From: DASZOC01 sp035550975
GTDB lineage: Bacteria; Actinomycetota; CADDZG01; WHSQ01
Assembly (NCBI GenBank): GCA_035550975.1
Contig: DASZOC010000076.1
Span: 1 to 64,000, forward strand
DNA length: 64,000 nt
Direction: 5' to 3'
The position numbers were made by a program, and so were the translations under genes. Numbering within the stretch: position 1 is the stretch's first letter; each line of letters begins with the position of its first letter. Of the stretch, positions 51,842 to 62,684 are shown one piece after another. The notes under the pieces were generated by a model, which was given only the letters and a program-made list of their open reading frames with translations, made no database searches and was not told the DNA's origin.

Positions 51842-53705
51842 GCTGCGCTGTGACGAGATCCGCGCCGACATCTCGGCGTTCGTCGACGGCGAGCTGCGCA
51901 CCGACCGTCACGACGAGGTCGAGGATCATGTCGCGTCGTGCCGGTCGTGCGCGGCCGAAGAGAGCAGCATCCGGAGCGTCCGCAAGCTGTTGCGCGTGCA
52001 GGCGATCGAAGACGTCCCGGACCTCACCCATGCCATCATGGCTCGGATCCCGGCACCCAAGCCGCGCGCCGGTTGGACCGAGCGGTTCCGCGTCGGCGCG
52101 ATCGCGGCTGCCGCCTCCGCTCTGGTCGTGTTCGGCTCGACGTTGCCATTCGATCGCGATGGCGGCGACGTCGCTGCAGCAGGTGAGATATCGCGTCTCG
52201 TGCGCGATGCAGCCCGCTCCCTCGAGGCCTATCGCGCGCGGTTCTCCATCGTCGAACGCGGATGGCACCCAGAGGTCCCGGTTCGGCGGATGACGGCGCG
52301 CCTGGACTTCGCGGCTCCCGAGAACCTGCGTCTGCAGCTGACCGATCGCACGGATTACCCCGACGCAGAGTGGCCCCGCAACGACGTGACGCTGATAGCC
52401 GCGAGCGACACATGGTGGATCCGCGAGCCGTCGTCCTGTCCCGAGGCCGCTCTCCCGCACTGTGCCTCGCCGACGACGTGGGCAGGTGTCGTCGAGACCC
52501 GGCGAGTGACGAACCGCGAGCCCTTCGACGGCGCGAGCCCGCTGCCGACCGACATCATCGTGCCGCTGGAGACTCTTGCCGCAGCCGAAGGCTTCGAGGT
52601 GCGCGAGCGCGCCACCGTGGCAGGCCGCGCTGCTTATCGGTTGACCCTCGAGTATCGCCAGGCGGTGCCGCTGGTCGGCGCGATCCAGCAAGGCGGTGCG
52701 TGGCGCGAGCTCCACCCGTTGGACCGCGTCGATCTGTGGATCGACACCGAGACGTGGTTCCCGTTGCGTTTCCGCGTCGTCGCCGGCGACTCGCCCGACC
52801 GCGACTGGTGGTCCACCCGCCACGGGGTCGACGACGAACCCGGCGACGTGTTGCTGGAGGTCCGAGCGCGCGGCTTCTCGGAGCCGGATGGCTTCCCCCC
52901 CGGCACGTTCCGGGCGCCGTCCTCGGGCATCACCCGCGACGGAGGTTTCCGTCCCGCGGTGGTCTCAGGCGACCTAGCGACGCTCGATCCTCCGGGTCTC
53001 CAGCTCTATCGCTCCGGCACGGCCGCCGACGGCAGCCGCCTCGTGGCCTATGCGTCGGGGATGAGCTATCTCAAGGTCGTCCGGTCACGAGGAGCGTTGT
53101 CGCCGGAGGCGGCGCACACCGGCGAGGAGATCAGCCTCGGTTCGCGCGGCGTCGGGTACTACCTCCCCGCAACGGAGACCGCGGGGAGGAGGCTCGAGAT
53201 CAGGACGACTCGTGGGGTCCTGCAGCTGCACACGAACCTGTCGCGAGCGACGCTTATCGATGTCGCGTCGCAGCTGCACCTGCGCGGACGGGCAGCGCCG
53301 GTCGTCGTCGAACGTGCCGGCGGTGTGTCCACGACGAGGATCGACCCCGCGATGGCGTTCGAGCAGAGGTTCGCGGCTCGTCCGACCTACCTGCCGGACG
53401 GCTATTCGGTCGTGAACGCGACGGTATCGCGCGCTGCAGACGGCGTAACGTCGGTAACGGCGTACCTGCGCCGATCCGAAGGTGAGTTCGACGGCGCGGG
53501 TATCCGGCTCGTACAGGCAGCTCCCGTGCGGTTCCTTCCGCCTTCGTCCGAGGAGTTCGTCGAGGTCGCGCTCGGACACGTCCGCGGTCGTTGGTCGACG
53601 GAGCGCAGCGAGCTCGAGTGGATAGACGGCCGCTTCTACCGCGCGGTCGCGGTGCCATCTGCCGATCTCTACACCGCGATCCGGATCGCGCGGGGCCTCC
53701 GATGA
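51831..53705 (+). CDS. Zinc-type anti-sigma factor fused to RseB-like periplasmic domain
   Basis: 624 residues. Cytoplasmic anti-sigma domain with the zinc motif His-x3-Cys-x2-Cys in HDEVEDHVASCRSC (about 27-40), one membrane helix (about 88-105), and about 500 extracellular residues. The first part (RLVRDAARSLEAYRARFSIVERG...VDLWIDTETWFPLRFRVVAGDSP) has the LolA/RseB-type half-barrel pattern; a second part carries further beta domains. In E. coli the RseA and RseB functions are separate proteins. Proposed role: holds the sigma factor until an envelope signal is sensed directly. Confidence 0.82.
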   Translation: MKPELRCDEIRADISAFVDGELRTDRHDEVEDHVASCRSCAAEESSIRSVRKLLRVQAIEDVPDLTHAIMARIPAPKPRAGWTERFRVGAIAAAASALVVFGSTLPFDRDGGDVAAAGEISRLVRDAARSLEAYRARFSIVERGWHPEVPVRRMTARLDFAAPENLRLQLTDRTDYPDAEWPRNDVTLIAASDTWWIREPSSCPEAALPHCASPTTWAGVVETRRVTNREPFDGASPLPTDIIVPLETLAAAEGFEVRERATVAGRAAYRLTLEYRQAVPLVGAIQQGGAWRELHPLDRVDLWIDTETWFPLRFRVVAGDSPDRDWWSTRHGVDDEPGDVLLEVRARGFSEPDGFPPGTFRAPSSGITRDGGFRPAVVSGDLATLDPPGLQLYRSGTAADGSRLVAYASGMSYLKVVRSRGALSPEAAHTGEEISLGSRGVGYYLPATETAGRRLEIRTTRGVLQLHTNLSRATLIDVASQLHLRGRAAPVVVERAGGVSTTRIDPAMAFEQRFAARPTYLPDGYSVVNATVSRAADGVTSVTAYLRRSEGEFDGAGIRLVQAAPVRFLPPSSEEFVEVALGHVRGRWSTERSELEWIDGRFYRAVAVPSADLYTAIRIARGLR

Positions 53706-54931
53706 CCGTCCGGCGCATGAGCGGGAACATCGCGGCGGCTCTCGTCGGAGCGATCGTCGGCGCGACACTCGTTCTGTCGATCGAAGGAGCCACGCGTGAC
53801 ATCGTCAGGGACCGAGTCGATGCACCCCGCCGGGACCCGGCCGCGATCGACATCGGCGTGCCCCGGGACGGCGTCGACCCGCAGAGGACGGTCCTTCTGG
53901 CGTGGGCGCCCGGCGGCCTCCCCTCGGGCGCGGAGCGAGCGGTCGAACGATTGACCGGCGTCTTGGACGCAACCACCGTGCGGGCGGGGCTCGACTGGAT
54001 ACAGAGTTCGCGGCTCGCCGGTTCCGTGCACGACGATCCCGACACAGGCTTCGCGATCCCCTTCGAGGTCGCGTTCGTCGACCCGCACGAATACGCGCGT
54101 TACGTGCCACCTTCGGAGCGGCCCGCCGTTCTCGCGCTGAGGCCGGGCGAAGCGCTTCTCGCCGAGACCTCGGCGCGACTGCGGGCGCAGAACACGGCGG
54201 TCGCCCGGATGACGGGGTTGCGCATCCAGCTGCGGAACGCGGATGCGCAGGTGACCGACGTCGTGAGTGACGTCGCAACCCAAGGCTACGAAGCTCTGCT
54301 GGCCGGCAACCCGCCAAGCTGGTGGAAGCGGATGGACCGCTTCCTGCTGATGAGGGTTCGTGCGCGTGCCGCGCAGCGCACGGTCACTCGGGCGCTCGGC
54401 CGGATGCTCTCCCCCGGTCAGTCGTTGCGCATCCGGGCCCAGGGCGAGACGCCATTCTTGCGCTACGGCGACGCCGTTCTGCCCCAGCTGCACATGAAGG
54501 CAACCTTCGGCGAGTTCGCCGCGCGCTCCGACGGCGACGGGACGATCACCGTGTCACCCGAGTGGCGGGAACAGAACATCACTTCGCGGTCGGTTCCGCT
54601 GTTGGGCAAGGTCACGTGCCACCGCGCGCTCTTTCCGCAGCTGGAGGCAGCCCTCGAGCAGGTCGAACGAAGCGGCCTGGCGTTCACGATCGACGCCGGC
54701 GACTTCGGAGGTTGTTACAGCCCCCGGTTCATCGATTCCGATCCCGACGGACGGATCTCGCACCACTCGTGGGGCGTCGCGATCGACCTCAACGTGGCAG
54801 AGAACCGTCCCGGAACGCAACCCGACATCGACCACCGCGTGGTCAGGATCATGGAGCGCCACGGCTTCACCTGGGGAGGCCGGTGGCTCGTACCGGACGG
54901 CATGCACTTCGAGTGGGTCCGCTTCCCCTAA
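53702..54931 (+). CDS. Membrane-anchored M15-type D-Ala-D-Ala carboxypeptidase
   Basis: 409 residues; ATG overlaps the anti-sigma stop (ATGA). N-terminal membrane anchor (about 9-27), a large middle region of unknown fold (about 45-290), and a C-terminal M15 domain with zinc ligands in SHHSWGVAIDLN (His and Asp) and GMHFEWV (His). It should cut D-Ala-D-Ala cross-links in peptidoglycan. Last gene of the sigma operon, which suits an envelope-stress response. Confidence 0.85.
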   Translation: MTVRRMSGNIAAALVGAIVGATLVLSIEGATRDIVRDRVDAPRRDPAAIDIGVPRDGVDPQRTVLLAWAPGGLPSGAERAVERLTGVLDATTVRAGLDWIQSSRLAGSVHDDPDTGFAIPFEVAFVDPHEYARYVPPSERPAVLALRPGEALLAETSARLRAQNTAVARMTGLRIQLRNADAQVTDVVSDVATQGYEALLAGNPPSWWKRMDRFLLMRVRARAAQRTVTRALGRMLSPGQSLRIRAQGETPFLRYGDAVLPQLHMKATFGEFAARSDGDGTITVSPEWREQNITSRSVPLLGKVTCHRALFPQLEAALEQVERSGLAFTIDAGDFGGCYSPRFIDSDPDGRISHHSWGVAIDLNVAENRPGTQPDIDHRVVRIMERHGFTWGGRWLVPDGMHFEWVRFP

Positions 54932-56241
54932 CCGACCGCTCCCACCACCTGCCAGTGGGGGGTGGAGAAACGATAGAGAAGCGTGACGGCGCGGACGCAC
55001 ATGAAGCTGCCCAACGACAGCCACAGCGCGCCGAGACCGAGGTCCAGGGCGAGTGTCAAGCCGGCACCCACGGAGAACACCGCCGCGGCTCCCGCCATCC
55101 CCCACGCGAGGAAACGCTGGTCCCCCGCGCCGATCAGGACGCCGTCCAGCGCGAACGCGATCCCGTTGATCGGCTGGAACGCCACGATGAAGAACGTCAG
55201 GTACAAAGTGAGCCGAATGACTTCCGGGTCGCCGCTGAACAACGGTGCCAGTAGCCCACGGGTCGCGAGGATCGCCAGCGACAGGACCAGCCCGAGGGCG
55301 GCCCCGAGCTCGATCATGCGTCTGGCCGCGCCGCGTGCCTCTTCGGCGGCGCCCGCGCCCAGCAAGCGCCCGATGATGGCTTGCGCCGCGATCGCTATCG
55401 CGTCGAGAACGAACGCGAGGAAGTTCCACAGCTCGAGCGCGATCTGGTTCGCGGCGAGATCTGCCGTGCCGATGCGAGCCGCAACGGCAGTAGCAGCAAG
55501 CAACACCGCGCGCAACGACACGGTTCGCAGGAAGAGGTGCGATCCGACCCGGAGCAACGCGCGCAACGCCGGAGGATCGGGAGCCAGTCTTGCGTCCGAA
55601 CGACGGACGGACCGCATGATCATCCCGACGTAGATCGCCGCGCCCACGACCTGGGCCACCACGGTGGCAAGAGCCGACGCTCCGATGCCATAGCCGAGCC
55701 CGTAGATCAACGGGACTTCGATGACGAGGTTGAGGACGTTCGTGCCGACCGTCACGAACAGAGGCGTCCTCGTGTCCTGGAGGCCGCGCAGGTAACCGAC
55801 ACCTGCCAGCGAGACCATCAACGGAGGAAGTCCGACGAGGCTGATACGCAGATAGGTCACCGCGTGTCGTCGAACCTCGCCGGTGGCGCCGAGCGCGTCG
55901 ACCAGGGGCTCGGCCGCCAGAGCTATCGCCGTCGCCAGTGCGGCGCCCAGTGTCGCCGCGAGCCACAGCGCTTGAACTCCCTGATGAGCGGCTCGTTGTT
56001 CGTGCCCTGCGCCGACGAGCCGCGCGACGCTTCCCGTCGTGCCGTAGGCGAGGAAGATGAACAGCGAGTAGCCGGTGACGAGGATCGTCGCGGCAATCGC
56101 GAGGCCGGCGAGTTCGGGAGTCCCGAGATGGCCGACGACGGCCGTATCCACGAGCAGATAGAGGGGTTCCGCGACCAGGGCGACGAACGCCGGGATCGCG
56201 AGGCGGAAGATCTCGCGGTCGTGCGGGCTGCGGAGCTTCAG
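54928..56241 (-). CDS. MATE family efflux transporter (apparent CTG start)
   Basis: 437 residues, twelve hydrophobic helices. Two related halves; FRLAIPAFVALVAEPLYLLVDTAVVGHLG is the typical MATE beginning, and a similar motif recurs in the second half. Exports cationic drugs or metabolites with Na+ or H+. No ATG, GTG or TTG in frame precedes the first helix after 56340; a CTG at 56241 overlaps the upstream stop as CTGA, like the ATGA/GTGA junctions nearby. Converges with the M15 gene, overlapping by four bases. Confidence 0.9.
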   Translation of the reverse strand: MKLRSPHDREIFRLAIPAFVALVAEPLYLLVDTAVVGHLGTPELAGLAIAATILVTGYSLFIFLAYGTTGSVARLVGAGHEQRAAHQGVQALWLAATLGAALATAIALAAEPLVDALGATGEVRRHAVTYLRISLVGLPPLMVSLAGVGYLRGLQDTRTPLFVTVGTNVLNLVIEVPLIYGLGYGIGASALATVVAQVVGAAIYVGMIMRSVRRSDARLAPDPPALRALLRVGSHLFLRTVSLRAVLLAATAVAARIGTADLAANQIALELWNFLAFVLDAIAIAAQAIIGRLLGAGAAEEARGAARRMIELGAALGLVLSLAILATRGLLAPLFSGDPEVIRLTLYLTFFIVAFQPINGIAFALDGVLIGAGDQRFLAWGMAGAAAVFSVGAGLTLALDLGLGALWLSLGSFMCVRAVTLLYRFSTPHWQVVGAVG

Positions 56242-56720
56242 CGGCGCGCCAGCCTCATCGCTTCGGTGACCGCCGCCCGCGGATCGTCCACCCGCACGAT
56301 CCCGTCCGAAACGCCCTGCCCGCGCCGCGCGAGCTCCCACGTGTCGATGCCGACGACCGGGGTTCCGACACGAAGCGCGAACGCGATCTCGCTCAAGGTC
56401 CCGTACTCACCGGCGAGCGCGATGACGACATCGGCGGAGTGGACCACGACCATGTTGCGCATCTCTCCCAAACCCGTCGCGACCGCGACGTCGATGTGGT
56501 CGTTCGCGTCCTCGCGCGACTCTCCGGGAAGAATCCCCAGGGTCGTTCCACCTGCCGATCGCGCGCCACGGCACGCCGCTTCCATCACTCCCCCGCGGCC
56601 CCCGCAGACGAGCACTGCTCCTGCTTCCGCGATCGCGCGCCCCACCTCTTCAGCGCGACGCACCGTCGCGTCGTCGACGTGGTGCCCGCCGACGACCGCG
56701 ATGTAGGTACGTGGGCTCAT
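56238..56720 (-). CDS. LOG/TIGR00725-like Rossmann protein
   Basis: 160 residues. IAVVGGHHVDD, AVLVCGGRGGVMEAACRGA, GGTTLGILPGESREDAN and LAGEYGTLSEIAFALRVGTPVVGI: the Rossmann pattern of the LOG-like and molybdenum-cofactor-carrier-like family. Possibly a nucleotide phosphoribohydrolase; the function of this subgroup is unknown. ATGA overlap with hemW. Confidence 0.85.
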   Translation of the reverse strand: MSPRTYIAVVGGHHVDDATVRRAEEVGRAIAEAGAVLVCGGRGGVMEAACRGARSAGGTTLGILPGESREDANDHIDVAVATGLGEMRNMVVVHSADVVIALAGEYGTLSEIAFALRVGTPVVGIDTWELARRGQGVSDGIVRVDDPRAAVTEAMRLARR

Positions 56721-57888
56721 AGGAGCCGGACCGCTACCTCGTTCGACAGCATCGTCCCTCTGGCGGTGCAACGCAGCGTACCGTCGACACGTTCCAGCAG
56801 CCCGTCGGCGATCAGCCGATCGAGGTCCGGCGCGCGTCGAACAAGAGGTTGGGTGCCGAAGCGTGCCGCGAACGCGGCAACGTCGATCCCCGAGGCCAGC
56901 CGAAGCCCCAGCATGAGCGCCTCCCCCGCGCGCGCATCGGCGCGCAACGTCTCGCCGCCTCCTCTGGTAGTTACGCCGCGGTTCACACAGCCGGTGAACT
57001 CGCGCGGCAGCTTCGCCGTCCACCAGCGCTCGCCGCGGACATGACCGTGAGCACCCGAGCCGAATCCGAGGTAGTCGCCCGCACACCAATACAGGACGTT
57101 GTGTGCCGACGCTCGGCCCGGCCGGGCCCAGTTCGACACCTCGTAACGGGTGTAACCCGCGGCACCCAACACCGCGTCCGCCACCGCATGCCGGCGCGCC
57201 TGCAGGTCGGGGTCGACGTCCGGCATACGCCCCGTCGCGACCAGCGTCGCAAGAGGTGTGCCGTCCTCGACCGTCAGCGCGTACGCCGACACGTGGTCGG
57301 GGGCGGCATCGACGGTCCCGTGCAGAGAAGTGATCCAGTCGCCGTCGCTCTCCCACGGCGACCCATAGATGAGGTCGACATTGACGTCGTCGAATCCCGC
57401 GCGGCGCGCCGCCGCGAGGGCACCGAGGGCCGCGTCGGAACCGTGCGTGCGGCCGAGACCGACCAATACCTTGCCTACCAGCGACTGCACGCCCAGCGAC
57501 ACGCGGTTGAACCCGGCGTCGAGCAGTGCCTCGAAGTAGCGCTCGTCGACCGTCTCGGGATTCGCTTCGACCGTTACCTCCGCCCCCGGCGCCAGCCCGC
57601 ACCGATCCCGGACCGCATCGAGGACGCGGCCCAGCTGCACCGGGCGCAACAGCGTCGGCGTGCCTCCGCCGAAGAAGACCGACGTCGCCGGACGGGTCTC
57701 GCCGTCCCATCTGCCGATATCGGCTATCAGCGCGTCGACGTACGAGTCGTACTCGTGCTCGAGCCCTTCATAGGTGTTGAAATCGCAGTAGTGGCACCGG
57801 TGACGGCAGAACGGGACGTGGACGTAGACGCCGAAGCCGGGGTCGGCGACCCACCGCCCCATGCGCGTCTCGCTCCCGGCAGCGACGC

Positions 57889-57892
<4 letters not shown>
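56717..57892 (-). CDS. hemW: Heme chaperone HemW (radical SAM)
   Basis: 391 residues. Radical-SAM site VHVPFCRHRCHYCDF (CxxxCxxC), FFGGGTPTLL, ANPE and SLGVQS, then the HemW C-terminal domain. In many actinobacteria it sits next to lepA, as here. ATGA overlap with lepA. Older name: coproporphyrinogen III oxidase-like HemN. Confidence 0.95.
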
Positions 57893-59703
<1,811 letters not shown>

Positions 59704-59710
59704 GTTTTCC

Positions 59711-59716
59711 AGCCTA
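59711..59716 (-). promoter_or_regulatory. Possible -10 box of leaderless lepA
   Basis: Minus-strand TAGGCT followed by seven bases and the ATG; no ribosome site. The -35 region is weak. Confidence 0.4.
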
Positions 59717-59790
59717 AGGCGGGCCTCACGGCTCTGTTATCCTTGCTCCTTCGCACCGACCCCTAAGTTCAGGAGCACTGAGAAGCGCGC

Positions 59791-60054
59791 ATGGCAAACA
59801 TCAAGAGTCAGATCAAGCGGAACCGCCAGACCATCATCCGGAACGAGCGGAACAAGAGCGCGCGCTCGACGCTCAAGACCCAGGTCAAGAAGTTCCTCTC
59901 CGCGGTCGAGTCCGGTGACGCCGACGCGGCACAGGCGGCATACCGCGAGACCGCACGGGCGTTCGACAAGGCGGCTTCGAAGGGCATCGTGCACAAGAAC
60001 AAAGCCGCGAACATGAAGTCGCGCCTAGCACGCAAAATCCCCACCAGCCACTAG
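59791..60054 (+). CDS. rpsT: 30S ribosomal protein S20
   Basis: 87 residues, lysine/arginine-rich helical protein: MANIKSQIKRNRQT, NKSARSTLKTQVKKF, GIVHKNKAANMKSRLARKI. Binds 16S rRNA early in assembly. Divergent from lepA. No typical ribosome site is visible before the ATG. Confidence 0.97.
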   Translation: MANIKSQIKRNRQTIIRNERNKSARSTLKTQVKKFLSAVESGDADAAQAAYRETARAFDKAASKGIVHKNKAANMKSRLARKIPTSH

Positions 60055-60239
60055 CCCGGCGGCGGTCGAGCGAGCCGCATATCGCGTCAGTTGGATCGCT
60101 ACGCGCTACCCGGACCTACAGATCCATGGACGAACTCGGCAGTCCGCGCCATGTGCCAACCGCCCGAGCGCGGCGCAGGTGCGCGTCATCCGCACGTGGA
60201 GACGAGAAACTTCCTGCGGGTGACGTCGTTGATAAGAGC

Positions 60240-61532
60240 ATGAAGAGGGTGATGGTCGGGTTGCTCCTGGCGACCCTTTGTGTGCCGTCGGCGGGAGGTC
60301 TCCGGTCCGCTGCGGCGAGCCCGATACCCATGCCTCCGGAGCTGTGGCTGATGAACGCTGATGGCTCCGGACAGCGGCCGGTGTTCGCGCAGGAGGGTTC
60401 GGCTAGCTGGCACTTCCTGACCGACCACGCGTGGTCCCCCGACGGGACCGAGATCGCCTTCATCGGCAGCGGGACCCTGCAGATCCACTCCTTGACGACC
60501 GACACCACGCGCGTCGTCTACTCGCACGACGGGGTCCAGTACGTCGAGTGGTCGCCGACCGGCGAGTGGATCGCGGTCGCGACGGCGTGGGGCGACCCGC
60601 GGGGTCTGTTCCTGGTGCGACCCGACGGGACGGACTGGCACCACATCGGCCCCGACGCCCAGGCGGTTGCGCCCTCGTGGTCTCCCGCTGGCTCGCGCAT
60701 AGCCGCGACGTATTTCTACGGACCCGAAGAACCCGTCCACCTCGCCCTCGTGACGGTGCAGGGAGACGTTCGGGTCCTCGCGTCCGACCTCGAGTACACG
60801 ACCTCCAGCTGGAGCCCCGACGGAACGCAGCTCGCCTACTCCGACAAGGACGCTCGGTTGACCGTCGTCGACGCCGATGGAGCCGTGACCAAGATCACAC
60901 CTCCAGCAACCTCATACGGCGACATCGCGTGGAGCCCCGACGGATCGAAGATCGCGTACGCCGGCAGCGACGGCATCTACGCGGTCAATCCTGATGGGAG
61001 CGGCAAGATCAAGCTCTTCGACCACGGGTTGACGCCGGAATGGGACCCGAGCGGTTCGGCACTCGCCGCCACGGTGAGTGATGACATCTTCCGGGTTTCG
61101 AAGGACGGTGCGGGCGTCACGAACCTGACGAATACTCCCGAGCACGTGGAGCAGCGTCCGGCGTGGTCGCCCGACGGCACGAAGATCGCTTACTTGAGAA
61201 ACGACAAGCCTCACGTGCCGCCGGACGAAACGGTGGAACGCTCGATCTGGCTCGCGCAACGCCGACACGTCGTCCTGAAAGGGCGCGTTCAGGATCCCTC
61301 AGGTTGGTGCGGCTGGGGAGCAACGAAGGTCATCTTCCAACGTAAGCGACCGTGGGGATGGGACCGGATCGGCAATGCGACCGGAGACCAAGAAGGACGT
61401 TTCCGGCTACGCGTCGGCGACCGCCCCGGTCGTTACCGGGCCGTTGTTCACGAGGAAGTCCTCGACGGTCCGTGGGGCAACCAGATCACCTGCACAGCGG
61501 CCCGCTCGAACGTCGTGATCCACCGCCACTAA
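60240..61532 (+). CDS. Secreted TolB-like WD40 (PD40) propeller protein
   Basis: 430 residues. Signal peptide about 1-25. Seven PD40-type repeats (AWSPDGTEIAFIG, EWSPTGEWIAVAT, SWSPAGSRIAATY, SWSPDGTQLAYSD, AWSPDGSKIAYAG, EWDPSGSALAAT, AWSPDGTKIAYLR) form a TolB-like propeller. A C-terminal beta domain (VVLKGRVQDPSGW...VIFQRKRPWGWDRI) resembles the Ig-like modules of the protein at 34994. No membrane anchor. Alone between rpsT and holA. Confidence 0.85.
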   Translation: MKRVMVGLLLATLCVPSAGGLRSAAASPIPMPPELWLMNADGSGQRPVFAQEGSASWHFLTDHAWSPDGTEIAFIGSGTLQIHSLTTDTTRVVYSHDGVQYVEWSPTGEWIAVATAWGDPRGLFLVRPDGTDWHHIGPDAQAVAPSWSPAGSRIAATYFYGPEEPVHLALVTVQGDVRVLASDLEYTTSSWSPDGTQLAYSDKDARLTVVDADGAVTKITPPATSYGDIAWSPDGSKIAYAGSDGIYAVNPDGSGKIKLFDHGLTPEWDPSGSALAATVSDDIFRVSKDGAGVTNLTNTPEHVEQRPAWSPDGTKIAYLRNDKPHVPPDETVERSIWLAQRRHVVLKGRVQDPSGWCGWGATKVIFQRKRPWGWDRIGNATGDQEGRFRLRVGDRPGRYRAVVHEEVLDGPWGNQITCTAARSNVVIHRH

Positions 61533-61547
61533 CCACCGCGGCGGCGG

Positions 61548-62492
61548 CTAGAACATCTTCTGTGGCGACGTGCCGGCGACTATGTGGATCACGGCTCGCT
61601 CCAGAGCGGCCGCGGGGCCTAGATCGCCGCCTTTCATCTCGACGTCTGTCTCCGCGAGCGTAGCTACGGCAGCGACCAGCTCTTCCTCTTTGTAGCTACC
61701 CGCTTGCCGCTGCAGTCGCGCGGCCTTCCAACCGGGGAGTCCCAGGGCATCGCCGACGGCCTTCGGGCCTCGGTCGGCGAAACGCCGGGCGCGCAGCATC
61801 CGCTTCACGTGGGCATTCAGCGACCCGAAGAGGACCAGCGGCTCGTCGCCCTGGTCGAGCAGGCGCCGAAGCGTCGTCATCGCCTCCGACAGCTTCCGGT
61901 CGCCTACCGCGTCGGTGAAGGCATAGATGCGTTCGTCGGCAAGGCGCGGGAACGCGGCGCGTACCTCGGCGGCTCCGATGTGCGCGCCCGGCCCGAGTGA
62001 CGTAACGAGCTGCGAGATCGCGCCGTCGAGGTCGCGCAGTTCGCTCCCGACGGCATCGATCAGGGCCCACGCCGCCCGCTCGTCGACTTTCAGCTTGTGT
62101 TCGGCTGCACGTTGACGGACCCACCCGACGAGCCTGCGACCTTTCGGTACATCGAGAACGACGATCGCGCCGTGAGCTTTGACGACCGCGTCCAGCTTCG
62201 TGCGCCCGTTCGCGACCAGCACCAGGACCGAGTCCGGCGAGGGTCCTTCGATGTAACCGGCGATCGCGTCGGCCTGCTCTTTCTTCAGCTCGTGCGCGGC
62301 CCGGACGACGACGAGCCGCTTGCCTCCCAGCAACGACGACGTCTGTAACGCACCGAGGATCTCTGCCGCGGCCGAGCCGGCGTCGAAACTCAGCTCGGAC
62401 AGAGGGTCGGTCGAATGCTCGGCTCGGATCTTGTCGATCGCCTCTTCCGCGAGGAACGTCTCGCCCGTGAGGAGGTAGACGGACGCCGTCAT
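61548..62492 (-). CDS. holA: DNA polymerase III subunit delta
   Basis: 314 residues. Matches the HolA layout: SVYLLTGETFLAEEAIDKI, SSLLGGKRLVVVRAAHELKK, KLDAVVKAHGAIVVLD, and helical C-terminus with EMKGGDLGPAAALERAVIHI. Loads the sliding clamp with HolB and DnaX. The ATG overlaps the end of the 63-residue gene (ATGA). Confidence 0.94.
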   Translation of the reverse strand: MTASVYLLTGETFLAEEAIDKIRAEHSTDPLSELSFDAGSAAAEILGALQTSSLLGGKRLVVVRAAHELKKEQADAIAGYIEGPSPDSVLVLVANGRTKLDAVVKAHGAIVVLDVPKGRRLVGWVRQRAAEHKLKVDERAAWALIDAVGSELRDLDGAISQLVTSLGPGAHIGAAEVRAAFPRLADERIYAFTDAVGDRKLSEAMTTLRRLLDQGDEPLVLFGSLNAHVKRMLRARRFADRGPKAVGDALGLPGWKAARLQRQAGSYKEEELVAAVATLAETDVEMKGGDLGPAAALERAVIHIVAGTSPQKMF

Positions 62493-62680
62493 TCCTCGCG
62501 CAGCCCCATGCGGTACACGACCGCGCCGTCGTCCATCAGGGTCACGCTCTCCGCGCCCTCCTCGAGCAGCGACGCCCAGTCGGAGCCCATCCACGCCTCG
62601 GCCTCGTCTTGGGAAGAGAAATCCTCGGACGCCCGCAGGTCGGTACCGGACTCGTCGTGCAGGATCCACCGGAAGACCAT
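62489..62680 (-). CDS. Small conserved actinobacterial protein
   Basis: 63 residues: FRWILHDESGTDLRASEDFSSQDEAEAWMGSDWASLLEEGAESVTLMDDGAVVYRMGL. An acidic, mixed alpha/beta domain with no signal, of a short family I recall as common in actinobacteria with unknown function. Translationally coupled to holA and four bases from comEC. Confidence 0.8.
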   Translation of the reverse strand: MVFRWILHDESGTDLRASEDFSSQDEAEAWMGSDWASLLEEGAESVTLMDDGAVVYRMGLREE

Positions 62681-62684
62681 GCCG

